Positions 13,499 to 23,107 of a stretch of 42,830 nucleotides of DNA are shown one piece after another (within the stretch, counting starts at the first letter, position 1; each line of letters starts with the position of its first letter). Under the pieces are notes generated by a model, which made no database searches, was not told the origin of the DNA, and saw only the letters and a program-made list of their open reading frames with translations. This stretch comes from Deltaproteobacteria bacterium (GTDB lineage Bacteria > Desulfobacterota > Desulfobacteria > Desulfobacterales > UBA2156): the NCBI GenBank assembly GCA_019309485.1, contig JAFDGC010000013.1:1-42830 (forward strand). The letters are read 5' to 3'. A program made the position numbers and the translations under genes.

Positions 13499-16189
13499 TT
13501 AATCTTTCAGGGATCGCCGGGAATAGGATCGGGCGAATTCAAGCTCCTCGGCCCTGGTTTTGAGCCTGCCGTTGAGCTTGGCCTCCAGGACGCCCTGCAG
13601 CACTTCTTTAAACAGGGGGCCGGGAGAAAGCCCCATGTCCATGAGATCTTTTCCCCGGATCGAGGGCCTGATGTACCGGAGCTGGGTAAAATAATTGGAA
13701 ATGAGGCGTTTGACCCCCTCCTGGGACGTGGCGGCCATCATGTAAAGAATCAGTTCGATTCGAAAGGGGTTCAATTGCCGGTACAACGCACTCCCCGCGA
13801 TCTCCGGCCTGCGCTCCAGGCGCTGCAAAGAACGGTCTGCGGCCAGGCGCTCCTGGACCAACAGGCTCTGGTAGCGGGGGGGCATCTCAAGCCGTTCGCA
13901 GATTTCTTCTCCGGTCTTCTTATCGCTGCCCCGGATCAGCGCCAGCAGGTAAACCGCCCACCGGAGATAGGGTTCTTCCAAAAACAGAAGGTCATGCCAC
14001 GACAATACCTTTTTCACCGCATTCAACAAGACCGTCTTTTCCTTGTCCAGCGCCAGGACCGGATGAATCACAACCAGCAGGTTGTATTCCTGCAAACGCA
14101 CCAGGGCCGGAACCGGGTTTTCCTCCTCCAGGATCTGCCGCAGCTCCGAAAAAACGCGCCTGCCGCTGAGACGTTCGAAAAAGCGCATCCTGACGGCGTT
14201 TTCGATGAGTCCGGCGGTGACCTTTCCGATGGAAAATCCGAACCGCTGCTCGAACCGGATGGCACGAAACACCCGGGTGGGGTCTTCCACGAAGCTCAAG
14301 TTATGCAGTACGCGGATCACCCTTTCCTTGATATCTTTTTGACCCGAGAAAAAATCGATGAGCACCCCGAACCGCTTGGGATTGAGCTGGATGGCCAGAG
14401 TGTTCACGGTGAAATCCCGGCGGAACAGATCGAGCTTGATGGAACTCATCTCCACCACCGGCAAGGCGGCGGGAAACTGGTAGTATTCCAGCCGTGCGGA
14501 GGCCACATCGATCTTGAACCCGTCCGGGAAAATAATCACCGCCGTACCGAACTTCTCGTGGGCGTGGATGCGGGCCCCTGCCTGCCACGCATAGTTGCGG
14601 GCAAAAGCAATACCGTCCCCCTCAATAACGACGTCGACGTCTTCGTTGGATCGATAAAGAAACAAGTCCCGGACAAACCCGCCGGCCACGTATGCCCCGT
14701 ATCCGAGCGCCTCGGCGGTGGCACCGATGCCCTTCAACATGGCGAAAACCCGCTTGGGAAGGCGTTCCTTCATGAATTTCTGAATATTACGGGTTCGGGC
14801 AGAAACATGGGCGCTGTATGGATCCGGAAAAAACCGGTCCCGCCGTTTGGACTGTTGAACCAGGGTATTGAGCAGATCGGTCCGGGTGATCACGCCCAGG
14901 ATGCGGTCCTGTTCCACGATAGGCAGTATCCGCTGTTTATTCTCGATAATCTTTTCCTGAATCTCGGCCAGGTGTGCATCGGGGCCAACGACAGCCAGTT
15001 CCGTATTCATATATTCTTGCACCGGGATGTGTCCCAACCGGTGATAGAGGGTTTTTTCGATGATCTGGCGCGAAATATAGCCGACAAGGACCGGTTTTTC
15101 GCCGGTCTTGTCCGTTGCCGACCCGGGGTGGGTAACCAGCAATGCATTGATGTTATATCGATTCAAGAGTTCTCCGGCGTCTTTGCAGGTGACCGCCGCA
15201 TCCACGGTGATGGCCGGGGAAGACATCAGGTCGGCGGCACGACGACGGGATTTTACCTGTTCGTACAACACCGCCGTGAGCTCCTGTTCCACCTGGACCC
15301 GGGTCTCGCCCTTGATGGCGGCGGAGGCCGCATACGGATGCCCCCCGCCCCCCAGGCGGCCGAGGACGGCCCCCACGTCCACTTCGGGGACTTTGCTCCG
15401 GGCGACCACGTAAATTTTATTCCCCATGAGGGCGACCGCGAAAAGCGCGTTGAGATCCTCCATGCGCATCAGCTTCTGCACCAGGAAGGCAAAGTCTGGA
15501 ATATAATTCTCGGCGGAAATGGACGTCACCGCCACTTCGATGCCGCCAATGGGATGCCGCACGATATTCTGGATCATTTCATTGAGAATCCCCACCTGTT
15601 CCGGGCTGAGTTCCCGGCTGATGAGAGAAGCTATGGTGTCCACATTGGCCCCTTTGGAAACGAGAAACGCCGCTTCCTGTAGATCCTTTTCCGTCGTGGA
15701 CGGAAATGTGAACGAACCCGTGTCTTCATAGATTCCCAAACACAGGATCGTGGCCTCATCGGCCGTGATGGGAATCCGCCGGCGGCGAAGGATGCGTGTG
15801 AGGATGGTGACGTTGGCTCCCGTGGGCTCAAAAATTTCCTTGTCGCCTCCCACGTCCCCTTCGGAAGCAGGATGATGATCATAGATATGGACTTCCACGG
15901 ACGCCTTTTCCGCAAGGTCCGCCAGGCCCCCGATTCTGGACGCCTGTTTGGTGTCCACCAGGACAAGCCTTTTGACGGCATCCAAGTCGATTTCCTTGAT
16001 GTCCGCCATGTTGAACAAATACACCATGGAGTCGATGAAGAAATTTTTCAGGTTTTTTTCCTGGGAACGGGGGAAGACCACCACCGATCCGGGATACAGT
16101 TTTTGGGCCGCCAGCATGGAGGCCATGGCGTCGAAGTCGGCGTTGATGTGGGTGGTAATCACGGTCAGCCCGTCTTTTTTCTTTTTCAT
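13499..16189 (-). CDS. DHH phosphoesterase - CBS pair - tRNA nucleotidyltransferase/poly(A) polymerase fusion
   Basis: About 896 residues from MKKKKDGLTVITTHIN (upstream starts at 16207 or 16276 are possible). Part one is a DHH phosphoesterase of the NrnA type, with VITTHINADFDAMASM, VDTKQ and YDHHP, and a DHHA1 part with LGGGGHPYAASA. Two CBS domains follow (around ADLMSSPAITVDAAV and VQEYMNTELAVVGPD). Part three is a class II nucleotidyltransferase: GAYVAGGFVRDLFL, NEDVDVVIEG with catalytic aspartates, RRDFTVNTLAI, and a C-terminal RNA-binding region with DPTRVFRAIRFEQRFGF. Such fusions are known in delta-proteobacteria and some others as A-adding tRNA enzymes. It likely acts in tRNA 3'-end maintenance and breakdown of short RNA or cyclic dinucleotides. 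Confidence 0.9.
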   Translation of the reverse strand: MKKKKDGLTVITTHINADFDAMASMLAAQKLYPGSVVVFPRSQEKNLKNFFIDSMVYLFNMADIKEIDLDAVKRLVLVDTKQASRIGGLADLAEKASVEVHIYDHHPASEGDVGGDKEIFEPTGANVTILTRILRRRRIPITADEATILCLGIYEDTGSFTFPSTTEKDLQEAAFLVSKGANVDTIASLISRELSPEQVGILNEMIQNIVRHPIGGIEVAVTSISAENYIPDFAFLVQKLMRMEDLNALFAVALMGNKIYVVARSKVPEVDVGAVLGRLGGGGHPYAASAAIKGETRVQVEQELTAVLYEQVKSRRRAADLMSSPAITVDAAVTCKDAGELLNRYNINALLVTHPGSATDKTGEKPVLVGYISRQIIEKTLYHRLGHIPVQEYMNTELAVVGPDAHLAEIQEKIIENKQRILPIVEQDRILGVITRTDLLNTLVQQSKRRDRFFPDPYSAHVSARTRNIQKFMKERLPKRVFAMLKGIGATAEALGYGAYVAGGFVRDLFLYRSNEDVDVVIEGDGIAFARNYAWQAGARIHAHEKFGTAVIIFPDGFKIDVASARLEYYQFPAALPVVEMSSIKLDLFRRDFTVNTLAIQLNPKRFGVLIDFFSGQKDIKERVIRVLHNLSFVEDPTRVFRAIRFEQRFGFSIGKVTAGLIENAVRMRFFERLSGRRVFSELRQILEEENPVPALVRLQEYNLLVVIHPVLALDKEKTVLLNAVKKVLSWHDLLFLEEPYLRWAVYLLALIRGSDKKTGEEICERLEMPPRYQSLLVQERLAADRSLQRLERRPEIAGSALYRQLNPFRIELILYMMAATSQEGVKRLISNYFTQLRYIRPSIRGKDLMDMGLSPGPLFKEVLQGVLEAKLNGRLKTRAEELEFARSYSRRSLKD

Positions 16190-16437
16190 CGATTTTCCGG
16201 TCACCATCGACCCCGTTTCGGTTTGTTTCGCTGGAGGCATCCGAAAACAAAACTCCCCTTGACTTGTACCCCGCATTTTAAGGTTTTTTAATGAAATCCT
16301 AAAGAGACATGTTTTGCGTGTTTATCTTCTATGACAGATGCCAGACGCGAAATCAACTGTCACCGGGTCCACCCGCCGGGACTCTTGAGCTTTTGGTACG
16401 GTTGTGGTACGTATCACCGATTCCGCAGAGAGTCTTT

Positions 16438-17409
16438 ATGAAGCAATCTTCGAACCGCCCATATCGATGCCTTTTCGGTCCGGTCCGTTCCCGGCGGTTG
16501 GGGGTGTCTTTAGGAGTGGACCTGGTGCCCTCCAAGACCTGCACTTTGGACTGTATCTATTGCGAATGCGGAAAAACCACCCGCAAGACGCTCCTTCGGA
16601 AAGCCCATATCCCCACCCGGGAGATTGTGGATGAACTCAATGATTTTTTATCCGGGGATCCGGAACTGGATCACGTGACCTTTTCAGGAGCCGGGGAACC
16701 CACGCTGCACAGCGGTATCGGCGAGTTGATCCGTTTTTTAAAAAAACATCATCCCCGGTACCCGGTGGCGCTGTTGACCAACGGCACCCTCCTTTTCGAT
16801 CCCGCGGTCCGGAAGGACATCGCCGATGCGGATCAGGTCATCGCTTCCCTGGATGCGGCCACCCCCGATGGCTTTCACGCCGTGAACCGGCCCCATCCGG
16901 ATTTGCATCTGGCGGAAATCATCGAGGGGCTTACCGCTTTTCGGCACACATTCGTTCATCGGCTCCTGATCGAAATTTTCATTGTGCCCGAACTCAACGA
17001 CACGGACGCCGAAATCACCGCCCTCAAAAACGTGTTGGCGCGGATCCGTCCCGACGGCGTACACCTGAACACGCTGGACCGTCCGGGGACCGAATCCTGG
17101 GTCGTGCCTGCCTGCGAGGCGGCACTGGAACGGATTTCCGGCATCCTGGGCGGCGATCTTCCCCGTTTTTCCATCGGGACGCCGCGCGGAAAAGGAGTAC
17201 GCACAATCAACGAAAAGCAGTTGGCGCGGACCCTTTTTGGCAGACCCTGCACGGCCGAAGACATCGCCGCTGTTTTTGGAATAAAAACGCCCGAGGCCCG
17301 GCGTCTCATGGATGGGCTCGTGAACAGCGGCCAAGCGGAAAAAAGACAAATGCCCAGGGGCGTTTTCTATTTCGCACGAAAAAACGCCGGATCCGGGAAA
17401 ACCGGTTGA
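16438..17409 (+). CDS. Radical SAM protein
   Basis: From MKQSSNRPYRCLFGPVRSRR the protein is 323 residues. The CTLDCIYCECG motif binds a [4Fe-4S] cluster and S-adenosylmethionine. HVTFSGAGEPTLHSG is the usual glycine-rich strand. The N-terminal FGPVRSRRLGVSLGVDLVP segment is typical of a widespread uncharacterised radical SAM group with a C-terminal winged helix (here about residues 260-315). Substrate is unknown. The frame is open upstream to 16309 but the conserved domain starts at the chosen Met. It diverges from the DHH fusion gene and is followed by pilC. Confidence 0.88.
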   Translation: MKQSSNRPYRCLFGPVRSRRLGVSLGVDLVPSKTCTLDCIYCECGKTTRKTLLRKAHIPTREIVDELNDFLSGDPELDHVTFSGAGEPTLHSGIGELIRFLKKHHPRYPVALLTNGTLLFDPAVRKDIADADQVIASLDAATPDGFHAVNRPHPDLHLAEIIEGLTAFRHTFVHRLLIEIFIVPELNDTDAEITALKNVLARIRPDGVHLNTLDRPGTESWVVPACEAALERISGILGGDLPRFSIGTPRGKGVRTINEKQLARTLFGRPCTAEDIAAVFGIKTPEARRLMDGLVNSGQAEKRQMPRGVFYFARKNAGSGKTG

Positions 17410-17520
17410 CGGAATGCGCTCGAGACAAGTATAAAAACGACATAACTCCAAGAAAATGCAGGGATGGATGGCGATTGACCGTTATCGATTTGGATGAACG
17501 ACCAGACGAAGGAGTCCATG

Positions 17521-18726
17521 ATGCCGGTGTTTCAATGGGAGGGAAGAAACAGGCGCAATGAATTGCAGCGCGGTGAAATGGAGGCCCTCAACGCCGAAGT
17601 CGTCCGGGCCAACCTGGCCCGGTTGCGCATCACCCCTGTCAAAATCAAAAAAAAACCCAAAGACCTTTTTGAAAACGTCTCATTTCTCCAGCCCCAGGTC
17701 AGAGAGTCCGACATCATTCTTTTTGCCCGGCAGTTCTCCACCATGATCGATGCGGGGCTGCCCATCGTCCAATGCCTCGACATTCTTCATACCCAGCAAG
17801 AAAACAAGACCTTTAAAAAGATGCTCCGGCAGATCATGGAGATGGTGGAAGGCGGCTCCACCCTTGCCGAAGCCCTGGGGCGATTCCCGAAACACTTCGA
17901 CGACTTATTCGTCAATATGATCGCGGCGGGAGAAGCCGGCGGGATCCTGGACACCATCTTGCGGCGATTGGCCGCCTACCTGGAAAAAGCGGCCAAGCTC
18001 AAACGCCGGGTGAAGGGGGCCATGACGTATCCCATTATCGTTTTGATCATCGCAGTCCTGGTGGTGGCGGTGATCCTCATTTTCGTCATTCCCGTCTTTT
18101 CGGAAATGTTCTCCGACTTGGGCGGACAGCTCCCCCTGGCCACCCAGATGGTGATTGATCTGTCCAATTTCGTCAAAGCCAACGTCTTGTACATCGCCAT
18201 CGCCATCGCCCTTTTGGCGTATGCCTTTCACCGTTTCTATAAGACCGAAAAAGGGCGCATCGCCATTGATAAATTCGTGCTCAAAATCCCGATCATCGGC
18301 ATCTTGATCCGGAAAGTGGCGGTGGCCCGGTTCTCGAGAACCATGGGGACCATGCTCGCCTCGGGGGTGGCCATCCTGGAGGCCCTGGACATCGTGGCCA
18401 AGACCGCCGGGAACAAGACCATCGAAAATGCCATATATACGGTGCGGACCGGGATTGCGGAAGGCCGGACCATGGCCGATCCGCTCATGGAAACCAACGT
18501 CTTTCCGTCCATGGTCTGCCAGATGATCGCGGTGGGGGAATCCACGGGGGCCCTGGACGCCATGCTCAACAAGATCGCCGATTTTTACGATGAAGAGGTG
18601 GACCAGGCCGTGGAAAACCTCACGGCCATGATCGAACCGTTCATGATGGTCTTTTTGGGGATTACCATCGGCGGCCTGGTGATCTCCATGTACCTGCCCA
18701 TTTTCAAGATGGCCGGCCTCGTGTAG
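17521..18726 (+). CDS. pilC: Type IV pilus inner-membrane platform protein PilC
   Basis: PilC/GspF-family proteins sit in the inner membrane and couple the assembly ATPase to pilin polymerisation. The product (401 residues from MPVFQWEGRN; starts at 17518 or 17494 are possible) has two homologous GspF domains. Each carries the family pattern (FARQFSTMIDAGLPIVQCL, then FSRTMGTMLASGVAILEAL). Three membrane segments are seen: VLIIAVLVVAVILIFVI, LYIAIAIALLAYAF, and near the C-terminus MMVFLGITIGGLVISMYLPIF. A GAAGGAG ribosome site supports the start. Other pilus genes (pilMNOPQ) lie 20 kb away in this window; no pilB or pilT is present. Confidence 0.95.
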   Translation: MPVFQWEGRNRRNELQRGEMEALNAEVVRANLARLRITPVKIKKKPKDLFENVSFLQPQVRESDIILFARQFSTMIDAGLPIVQCLDILHTQQENKTFKKMLRQIMEMVEGGSTLAEALGRFPKHFDDLFVNMIAAGEAGGILDTILRRLAAYLEKAAKLKRRVKGAMTYPIIVLIIAVLVVAVILIFVIPVFSEMFSDLGGQLPLATQMVIDLSNFVKANVLYIAIAIALLAYAFHRFYKTEKGRIAIDKFVLKIPIIGILIRKVAVARFSRTMGTMLASGVAILEALDIVAKTAGNKTIENAIYTVRTGIAEGRTMADPLMETNVFPSMVCQMIAVGESTGALDAMLNKIADFYDEEVDQAVENLTAMIEPFMMVFLGITIGGLVISMYLPIFKMAGLV

Positions 18727-18842
18727 AATTCCCGGTTCTCCGGTATCTCTTTACAGCCGCACGGCCGGACAGACTCTTTTATACCGGTGCCGCTGGAAGG
18801 GGCCGCAACCGGTATTGATGTGCTGGAACGACCGCTTTCTCC

Positions 18843-20147
18843 ATGATACCCGACGCATTCCGTTTCAAAGACACTCTGTTTCGGCGCTTGAAGTGGCTCA
18901 CACTTTTCAGGGCGCTTTTCGCCGTGCTGTTGCTGGGGTCCACCGTCGTTCTTCATCTGCGCCGGGTGGACACCCTGGTCTCCCTGCCGCTTTTGATTCT
19001 CTATGCCTTGATTCTGGCGATTTTTTCCCTTTCTTTTACCTATGCCCTGGCCCTCAAGCGCATGGCCAACAAAGAGATCCTCGGTCATGCCCAAATCGTC
19101 ATGGATACCTTCATCGTCAGCGCCATTATTTTTGTGACCGGCGGATTTTCCAGCATCTTTTCCTTTCTTTACCTGGTGGTGATCATTTGTGCCAGCATGC
19201 TCTTCAACCGGCGGGGAAGCCTTGTGGTGGCCGGGCTTTGCAGCGTCGAATACGCCCTTTTGATCCTGCTGGAATATCACGGCCTTTTAAGACCCGTCGG
19301 AATCGAGATGGGCTTTTCGACCGTCGGCTACTCGGGACCTTTCGCCCTTTACAAGATCCTCGTGACATCCGCCGCCTGTTTTGCGGTGGCCTTTCTCTCG
19401 AGCATTCTTTCCGAGCGGGAACGCCAAACCAAGCAGGAATTGACCGCCATGGAGGCCAACCTCAAGCGGGTGGAACGCATGGCTCTCGTGGGGGAGATGG
19501 CCGCCGGGTTGGCCCATGAGATCAAGAACCCCCTGGCGGCGCTTATCGGCGCCATCGGGCTGATTAAAGATGAAAACCATTTGGATGCCACCCAGGAGCG
19601 CCTCATGCGGATCATCCTCCGGGAGGCGGATCGGCTCAGCACCCTGGTGAATCATTTTTTAATCTTCGCCAAACCGCCTGCGGGGAAGCCCCAGGCCCTG
19701 GAACTCTCCCAAAACCTGTCCGAACTCATCGACTTGTTCGAAAAAGACCGGGTGGCCCTGGGACGGATCAGAATTGAAAAAAATCTCTTGCCGGAGATGT
19801 GGATCGAAATGGATCCGGATCATCTCCGCCAGGTGATATGGAACCTGCTTCTCAACGCTGCAGAGGCCATTGACGGGAAAGGCTGCATCCGGGTGGAGAT
19901 GCAGCCCCAGGGACGACGGTTTTTGGAAGTGGCCATCCAGGACGACGGGTGCGGCATGGACGATGCGGTGATGAAACAGATCTTCGATCCCTTTTTTACC
20001 ACCAAGCCCACGGGATCGGGTCTCGGGCTTTCCATTGTCCATCGAATCCTGGAATCTTACGGGTTCTGGATCCGCACGGACAGCACGACGGGCGGCGGAA
20101 GCACCTTCCGCATCCGGATGAAACGGATCCATCCCCCCGAATCCTGA
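18843..20147 (+). CDS. PilS-like sensor histidine kinase
   Basis: The 434-residue protein has about six N-terminal membrane segments (residues 15-195), then a dimerisation helix with the phosphoacceptor H225 in GLAHEIKNPLAAL. The ATPase domain has N-box NLLLNAAEAI, G1 QDDGCGMD, F-box FDPFFTTK and G2 GSGLGLSIV. Location right after pilC and the multi-pass sensor match PilS, which controls pilin gene transcription with the NtrC-type regulator PilR. No pilR follows here, so the partner must be elsewhere, or one of the two NtrC-type regulators in the window. The start lacks a strong ribosome site. Confidence 0.85.
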   Translation: MIPDAFRFKDTLFRRLKWLTLFRALFAVLLLGSTVVLHLRRVDTLVSLPLLILYALILAIFSLSFTYALALKRMANKEILGHAQIVMDTFIVSAIIFVTGGFSSIFSFLYLVVIICASMLFNRRGSLVVAGLCSVEYALLILLEYHGLLRPVGIEMGFSTVGYSGPFALYKILVTSAACFAVAFLSSILSERERQTKQELTAMEANLKRVERMALVGEMAAGLAHEIKNPLAALIGAIGLIKDENHLDATQERLMRIILREADRLSTLVNHFLIFAKPPAGKPQALELSQNLSELIDLFEKDRVALGRIRIEKNLLPEMWIEMDPDHLRQVIWNLLLNAAEAIDGKGCIRVEMQPQGRRFLEVAIQDDGCGMDDAVMKQIFDPFFTTKPTGSGLGLSIVHRILESYGFWIRTDSTTGGGSTFRIRMKRIHPPES

Positions 20148-20153
20148 TCCGAA

Positions 20154-21338
20154 ATGCATGCGGGGCTTCCCCCGGTTAAGAAACGGTCACCTTTTGAGAG
20201 TGACAAGATCGTAAACGGCAGAACCGTGAAAAAGAACCGGACCCCCCTTTTCGCCACACCGATCCTGCTGCTTGGACTGCCATTGCTGGGCATCCTTTCC
20301 GCCGGGTTTCCCGTCCAACGGTACCTGGAGTTTCCCCCGAAAACCCTCTACATTCACCCCGCCGGCTTTTCCTGGCCCCTCTTTGTCTTTTACAGCCTTG
20401 TTTTTTCGGCCATGGTGCTGCCCATCCTCGTCGTCGCCGGGCGCGCCCTTTTTCGTTCACGCACACCGGCCGTTTTCCGGAACGGATTTCCATGGTGGGG
20501 GTGGGCAGGACTTGCGCTCAACGGTGTTTCCTGGTTTGTCGCCTGGACCCGATTCGACTTTCTCGCGTTCATTCAGCCCCATACGTTTTTCCCATTGTGG
20601 TTTTCCTACATCCTTGTGATCAATGCATTGCGCTTTCGGCGGGACGGCACATGCATGCTGACCCGGCGTCCCCTTTATTTTTGCCTGTTGTTTCCGGCAA
20701 GCGCCGTCTTCTGGTGGTTTTTCGAATTCCTGAACCGTTTCGTGCAGAACTGGTATTATCTCGGAGACGCTTACGGCCCTTCGGAATATGTCGGCCTGGC
20801 CTCCCTTTCCTTTTCCACCGTCCTTCCCGCGGTTTTGGGGACCCGGGATTGGCTTTTGGGGGCCCGCTGGATCCGTGAGGGGTTTGTCTTTGAATCCGTA
20901 GCGTTGCCGCACCTGAAAAAAGGAGCGTTTGTTCTTTTTCTTTTTTCCGCGTTCGGTCTTTTCGGAATCGGAATATGGCCCAATCTCCTTTTTCCCATGT
21001 TATGGGTTTCTCCCCTGCTGATTTTCCTCAGCCTTCAGGTCTTGACCGGGGACGAGTCCATTCTGTCTTTCCTTTTTCAAGGCGATTTCAGACCGATTGT
21101 TTCGGCGGCCCTGGCCGCCCTGATCTGCGGTGTGTTCTGGGAAATGTGGAACTTCTACAGCCTGGCCAAATGGGTTTACCGGGTGCCTTTCGTCCATCGG
21201 TTCGAGATTTTTGAAATGCCTATCCTCGGATACGCGGGATATCTTCCCTTCGGGCTGGAATGCGCCGTGGCGGGAGAGCTCCTGGATCGGGCCCTAACCA
21301 AACCGTTCCGGTATTTATTTCCCCCACGTTTAGGTTAA
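20154..21338 (+). CDS. Multi-pass membrane protein, unknown function
   Basis: Up to 394 residues with about nine hydrophobic segments starting at LFATPILLLGLPLLGIL. The C-terminal part has a dense conserved-looking stretch: VFWEMWNFYSLAKWVYRVP, then FEMPILGYAGYLPFGLEC, with charged residues (E, R, E, E) buried among aromatic residues. That suggests an enzyme acting on lipid in the membrane rather than a simple pore. A GTG at 20226 (MKKNRTPLFA) is an alternative start without the charged leader. It follows the PilS-like gene by six bases and may be co-transcribed. I do not recognise the family with confidence. Confidence 0.72.
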   Translation: MHAGLPPVKKRSPFESDKIVNGRTVKKNRTPLFATPILLLGLPLLGILSAGFPVQRYLEFPPKTLYIHPAGFSWPLFVFYSLVFSAMVLPILVVAGRALFRSRTPAVFRNGFPWWGWAGLALNGVSWFVAWTRFDFLAFIQPHTFFPLWFSYILVINALRFRRDGTCMLTRRPLYFCLLFPASAVFWWFFEFLNRFVQNWYYLGDAYGPSEYVGLASLSFSTVLPAVLGTRDWLLGARWIREGFVFESVALPHLKKGAFVLFLFSAFGLFGIGIWPNLLFPMLWVSPLLIFLSLQVLTGDESILSFLFQGDFRPIVSAALAALICGVFWEMWNFYSLAKWVYRVPFVHRFEIFEMPILGYAGYLPFGLECAVAGELLDRALTKPFRYLFPPRLG

Positions 21339-21467
21339 ACGCGTCTCCTCCACACCCATGGGGAACGGAGGATGAGACAGCCTCCCCGGGGTTGTCGTTA
21401 AATTCCCTTTCTTTTTCCTTCTTTAGTCGATATACTTTTGTTATATTGTTCAACATTTCGATTCCCC

Positions 21468-21643
21468 TTGAACCGCAACAGCGAGCGTAATCCCTGCAGG
21501 TTCTGCCTGATGGCGGTGCTTCGCGGGCTGGAGCGAAGCGGAAATCTCGCCTTGCGGGGCTGCAGGTTTGGCGAGCGGATCTTTTTATTGGCAAAATTCC
21601 TTACGGCGGGGATTCCTCGCTGCTTGCAGCGGGGAGGCTTCAA
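21468..21643 (-). repeat. Dispersed repeat family A, long copy
   Basis: Read on the minus strand it begins TTGAAGCCTCCCCGCTGC and ends CGCTGTTGCGGTTCAA, the same ends as the 53-base copies at 37415-37467 and 37601-37653, with a longer middle (176 bases). Its terminal GGGGAGG sits at ribosome-site distance before the ATG at 21644. It fills most of the 305-base gap before the kinase gene; the rest (21339-21467) shows only a GTCTC-CTCC hairpin at about 21347-21379. Confidence 0.75.
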
Positions 21644-23107
21644 ATGATCATGCGCTCAAAATTTATAATCCACCTGAATCTGCGCCAAAAAGTGACCATC
21701 GGTGTGGCGTTTTGTATCGCCATCATCGTCGCCATCGGTATCTTGTCCTATATGAACCTGGCGAAAATCGAAAAAAAGATCAATTTCGTGGAAAATGCCA
21801 TTGATTTGAGCAACAGCATCCTGGAAATCCGCCGTCATGAAAAAAACTTTCTTCTTTACGGACAACCCCAAAGTCTTGAAGAAAATTTAAATTATATCCA
21901 GCATGTTTTTGATGTTCTTTCCCTGTGGTCGCCGAAAACCAAACAGTTTAAAGGGTATGTTTATATAGAACAAATTCAAAAGGAGTTTGGATCCTACCGG
22001 AGTATCATAAAGCAGATGCAGGAATACCTTGTCGAAAACCGGACGGATCGAATCCAGTCCATGGCGGAGCCACTGCGGGAAAGCGGCAAGATCCTGGTGG
22101 AGCTTTCGGAAAAGCTGATCAAGTTCGAACAGGATAGCATTCTTTCCATCACCCGCATTTTAAAGACCCAGATCTTCACTTCGCTGATCATCCTGTTGAC
22201 CTTCTGCGCGTTGTTCATCCCGCTGGTCTTTAATCTCATCATTCAGCCCCTGCGGCGCATCGAAGAAACCACACGGCGCATCGCTGTCGGCGACTTCACC
22301 CGGATCCCGCCGGCCAAAACAAAAGATGAAACGGAACGGGTGATCCAGGCATTCAACCACATGGTGGACGAACTGGAAAAACGCCAGGAACAGCTTCTGC
22401 AGGCGAAAAAGCTTTCTTCCCTGGGCGTTTTGACCTCCGGGGTCGCCCACCAATTGAACAATCCGCTGAACAATATTTATTCTTCCTGCATGATCCTGAT
22501 AGAAGAAATCGGAGAGGCGGACGAAGCCTTCACTCGAAAACTTTTGGCGAATATCGAACAGGAGGTGCTGCGGGCCAAAGACATCGTCAAAGGCCTTTTA
22601 GAATTTGCCCGTGAAAAGGAATTTTTACTCAAACCCTCGCTTCTTTTCGAAGTCGTGAATCGGGCCGTCCGGCTTATTTCCAGCCAGGTCCCGACAGGTG
22701 TAGAAATCTCCATCCATATCCCCTCCGACTTGGTTCTGCTTTTGGATTCCCAACGTATGCAGCAGGTATTTCTTAATCTGCTGGAAAACGCTCTCCATGC
22801 GATTCAGGAACCTCCAGGCCACATTCGCATCAGCGCCCATCCGGATCTGAATTCGAATGAAGCGATCATCCAATTTCAAGATGACGGAATGGGGATCCCG
22901 GAAACAAACCTCGGCCGGATTTTTGACCCGTTTTTCACTTCCAAGGATGCCGGAACCGGTACCGGGTTGGGACTTTCCATCGTTTACGGCATCATCCAGA
23001 AACATGGCGGTTCCATCCATGTGGAAAGTAAAGAAGGTCAGGGTACTCGATTCACGATTCGGCTTCCTTTATTCAATGATTCCGATGGAGAAGGGGGTAT
23101 TTCATGA
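21644..23107 (+). CDS. Membrane sensor histidine kinase
   Basis: The 487-residue kinase has a membrane helix (about 17-37), a long helical periplasmic sensor (about 38-185), a second membrane helix ([18 protein letters not shown]), a HAMP domain (about 207-260) and the kinase core. H269 lies in [13 protein letters not shown], a variant H-box shared by a distinct kinase group. N-box [11 protein letters not shown]1 QDDGMGIP, F-box FDPFFTSK and G2 [11 protein letters not shown] are present. It overlaps the next regulator by four bases (ATGA), so they form a pair. The start ATG and its GGGGAGG site come directly from the edge of repeat A. Confidence 0.92.
   Translation: MIMRSKFIIHLNLRQKVTIGVAFCIAIIVAIGILSYMNLAKIEKKINFVENAIDLSNSILEIRRHEKNFLLYGQPQSLEENLNYIQHVFDVLSLWSPKTKQFKGYVYIEQIQKEFGSYRSIIKQMQEYLVENRTDRIQSMAEPLRESGKILVELSEKLIKFEQDSILSITRILKTQIFTSLIILLTFCALFIPLVFNLIIQPLRRIEETTRRIAVGDFTRIPPAKTKDETERVIQAFNHMVDELEKRQEQLLQAKKLSSLGVLTSGVAHQLNNPLNNIYSSCMILIEEIGEADEAFTRKLLANIEQEVLRAKDIVKGLLEFAREKEFLLKPSLLFEVVNRAVRLISSQVPTGVEISIHIPSDLVLLLDSQRMQQVFLNLLENALHAIQEPPGHIRISAHPDLNSNEAIIQFQDDGMGIPETNLGRIFDPFFTSKDAGTGTGLGLSIVYGIIQKHGGSIHVESKEGQGTRFTIRLPLFNDSDGEGGIS

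Noticed and set aside
13775-15682. 635-residue frame opposite the DHH-CBS fusion
   Set aside because: Composition is typical of an antisense frame in GC-rich coding DNA; the minus-strand protein has clear domains.
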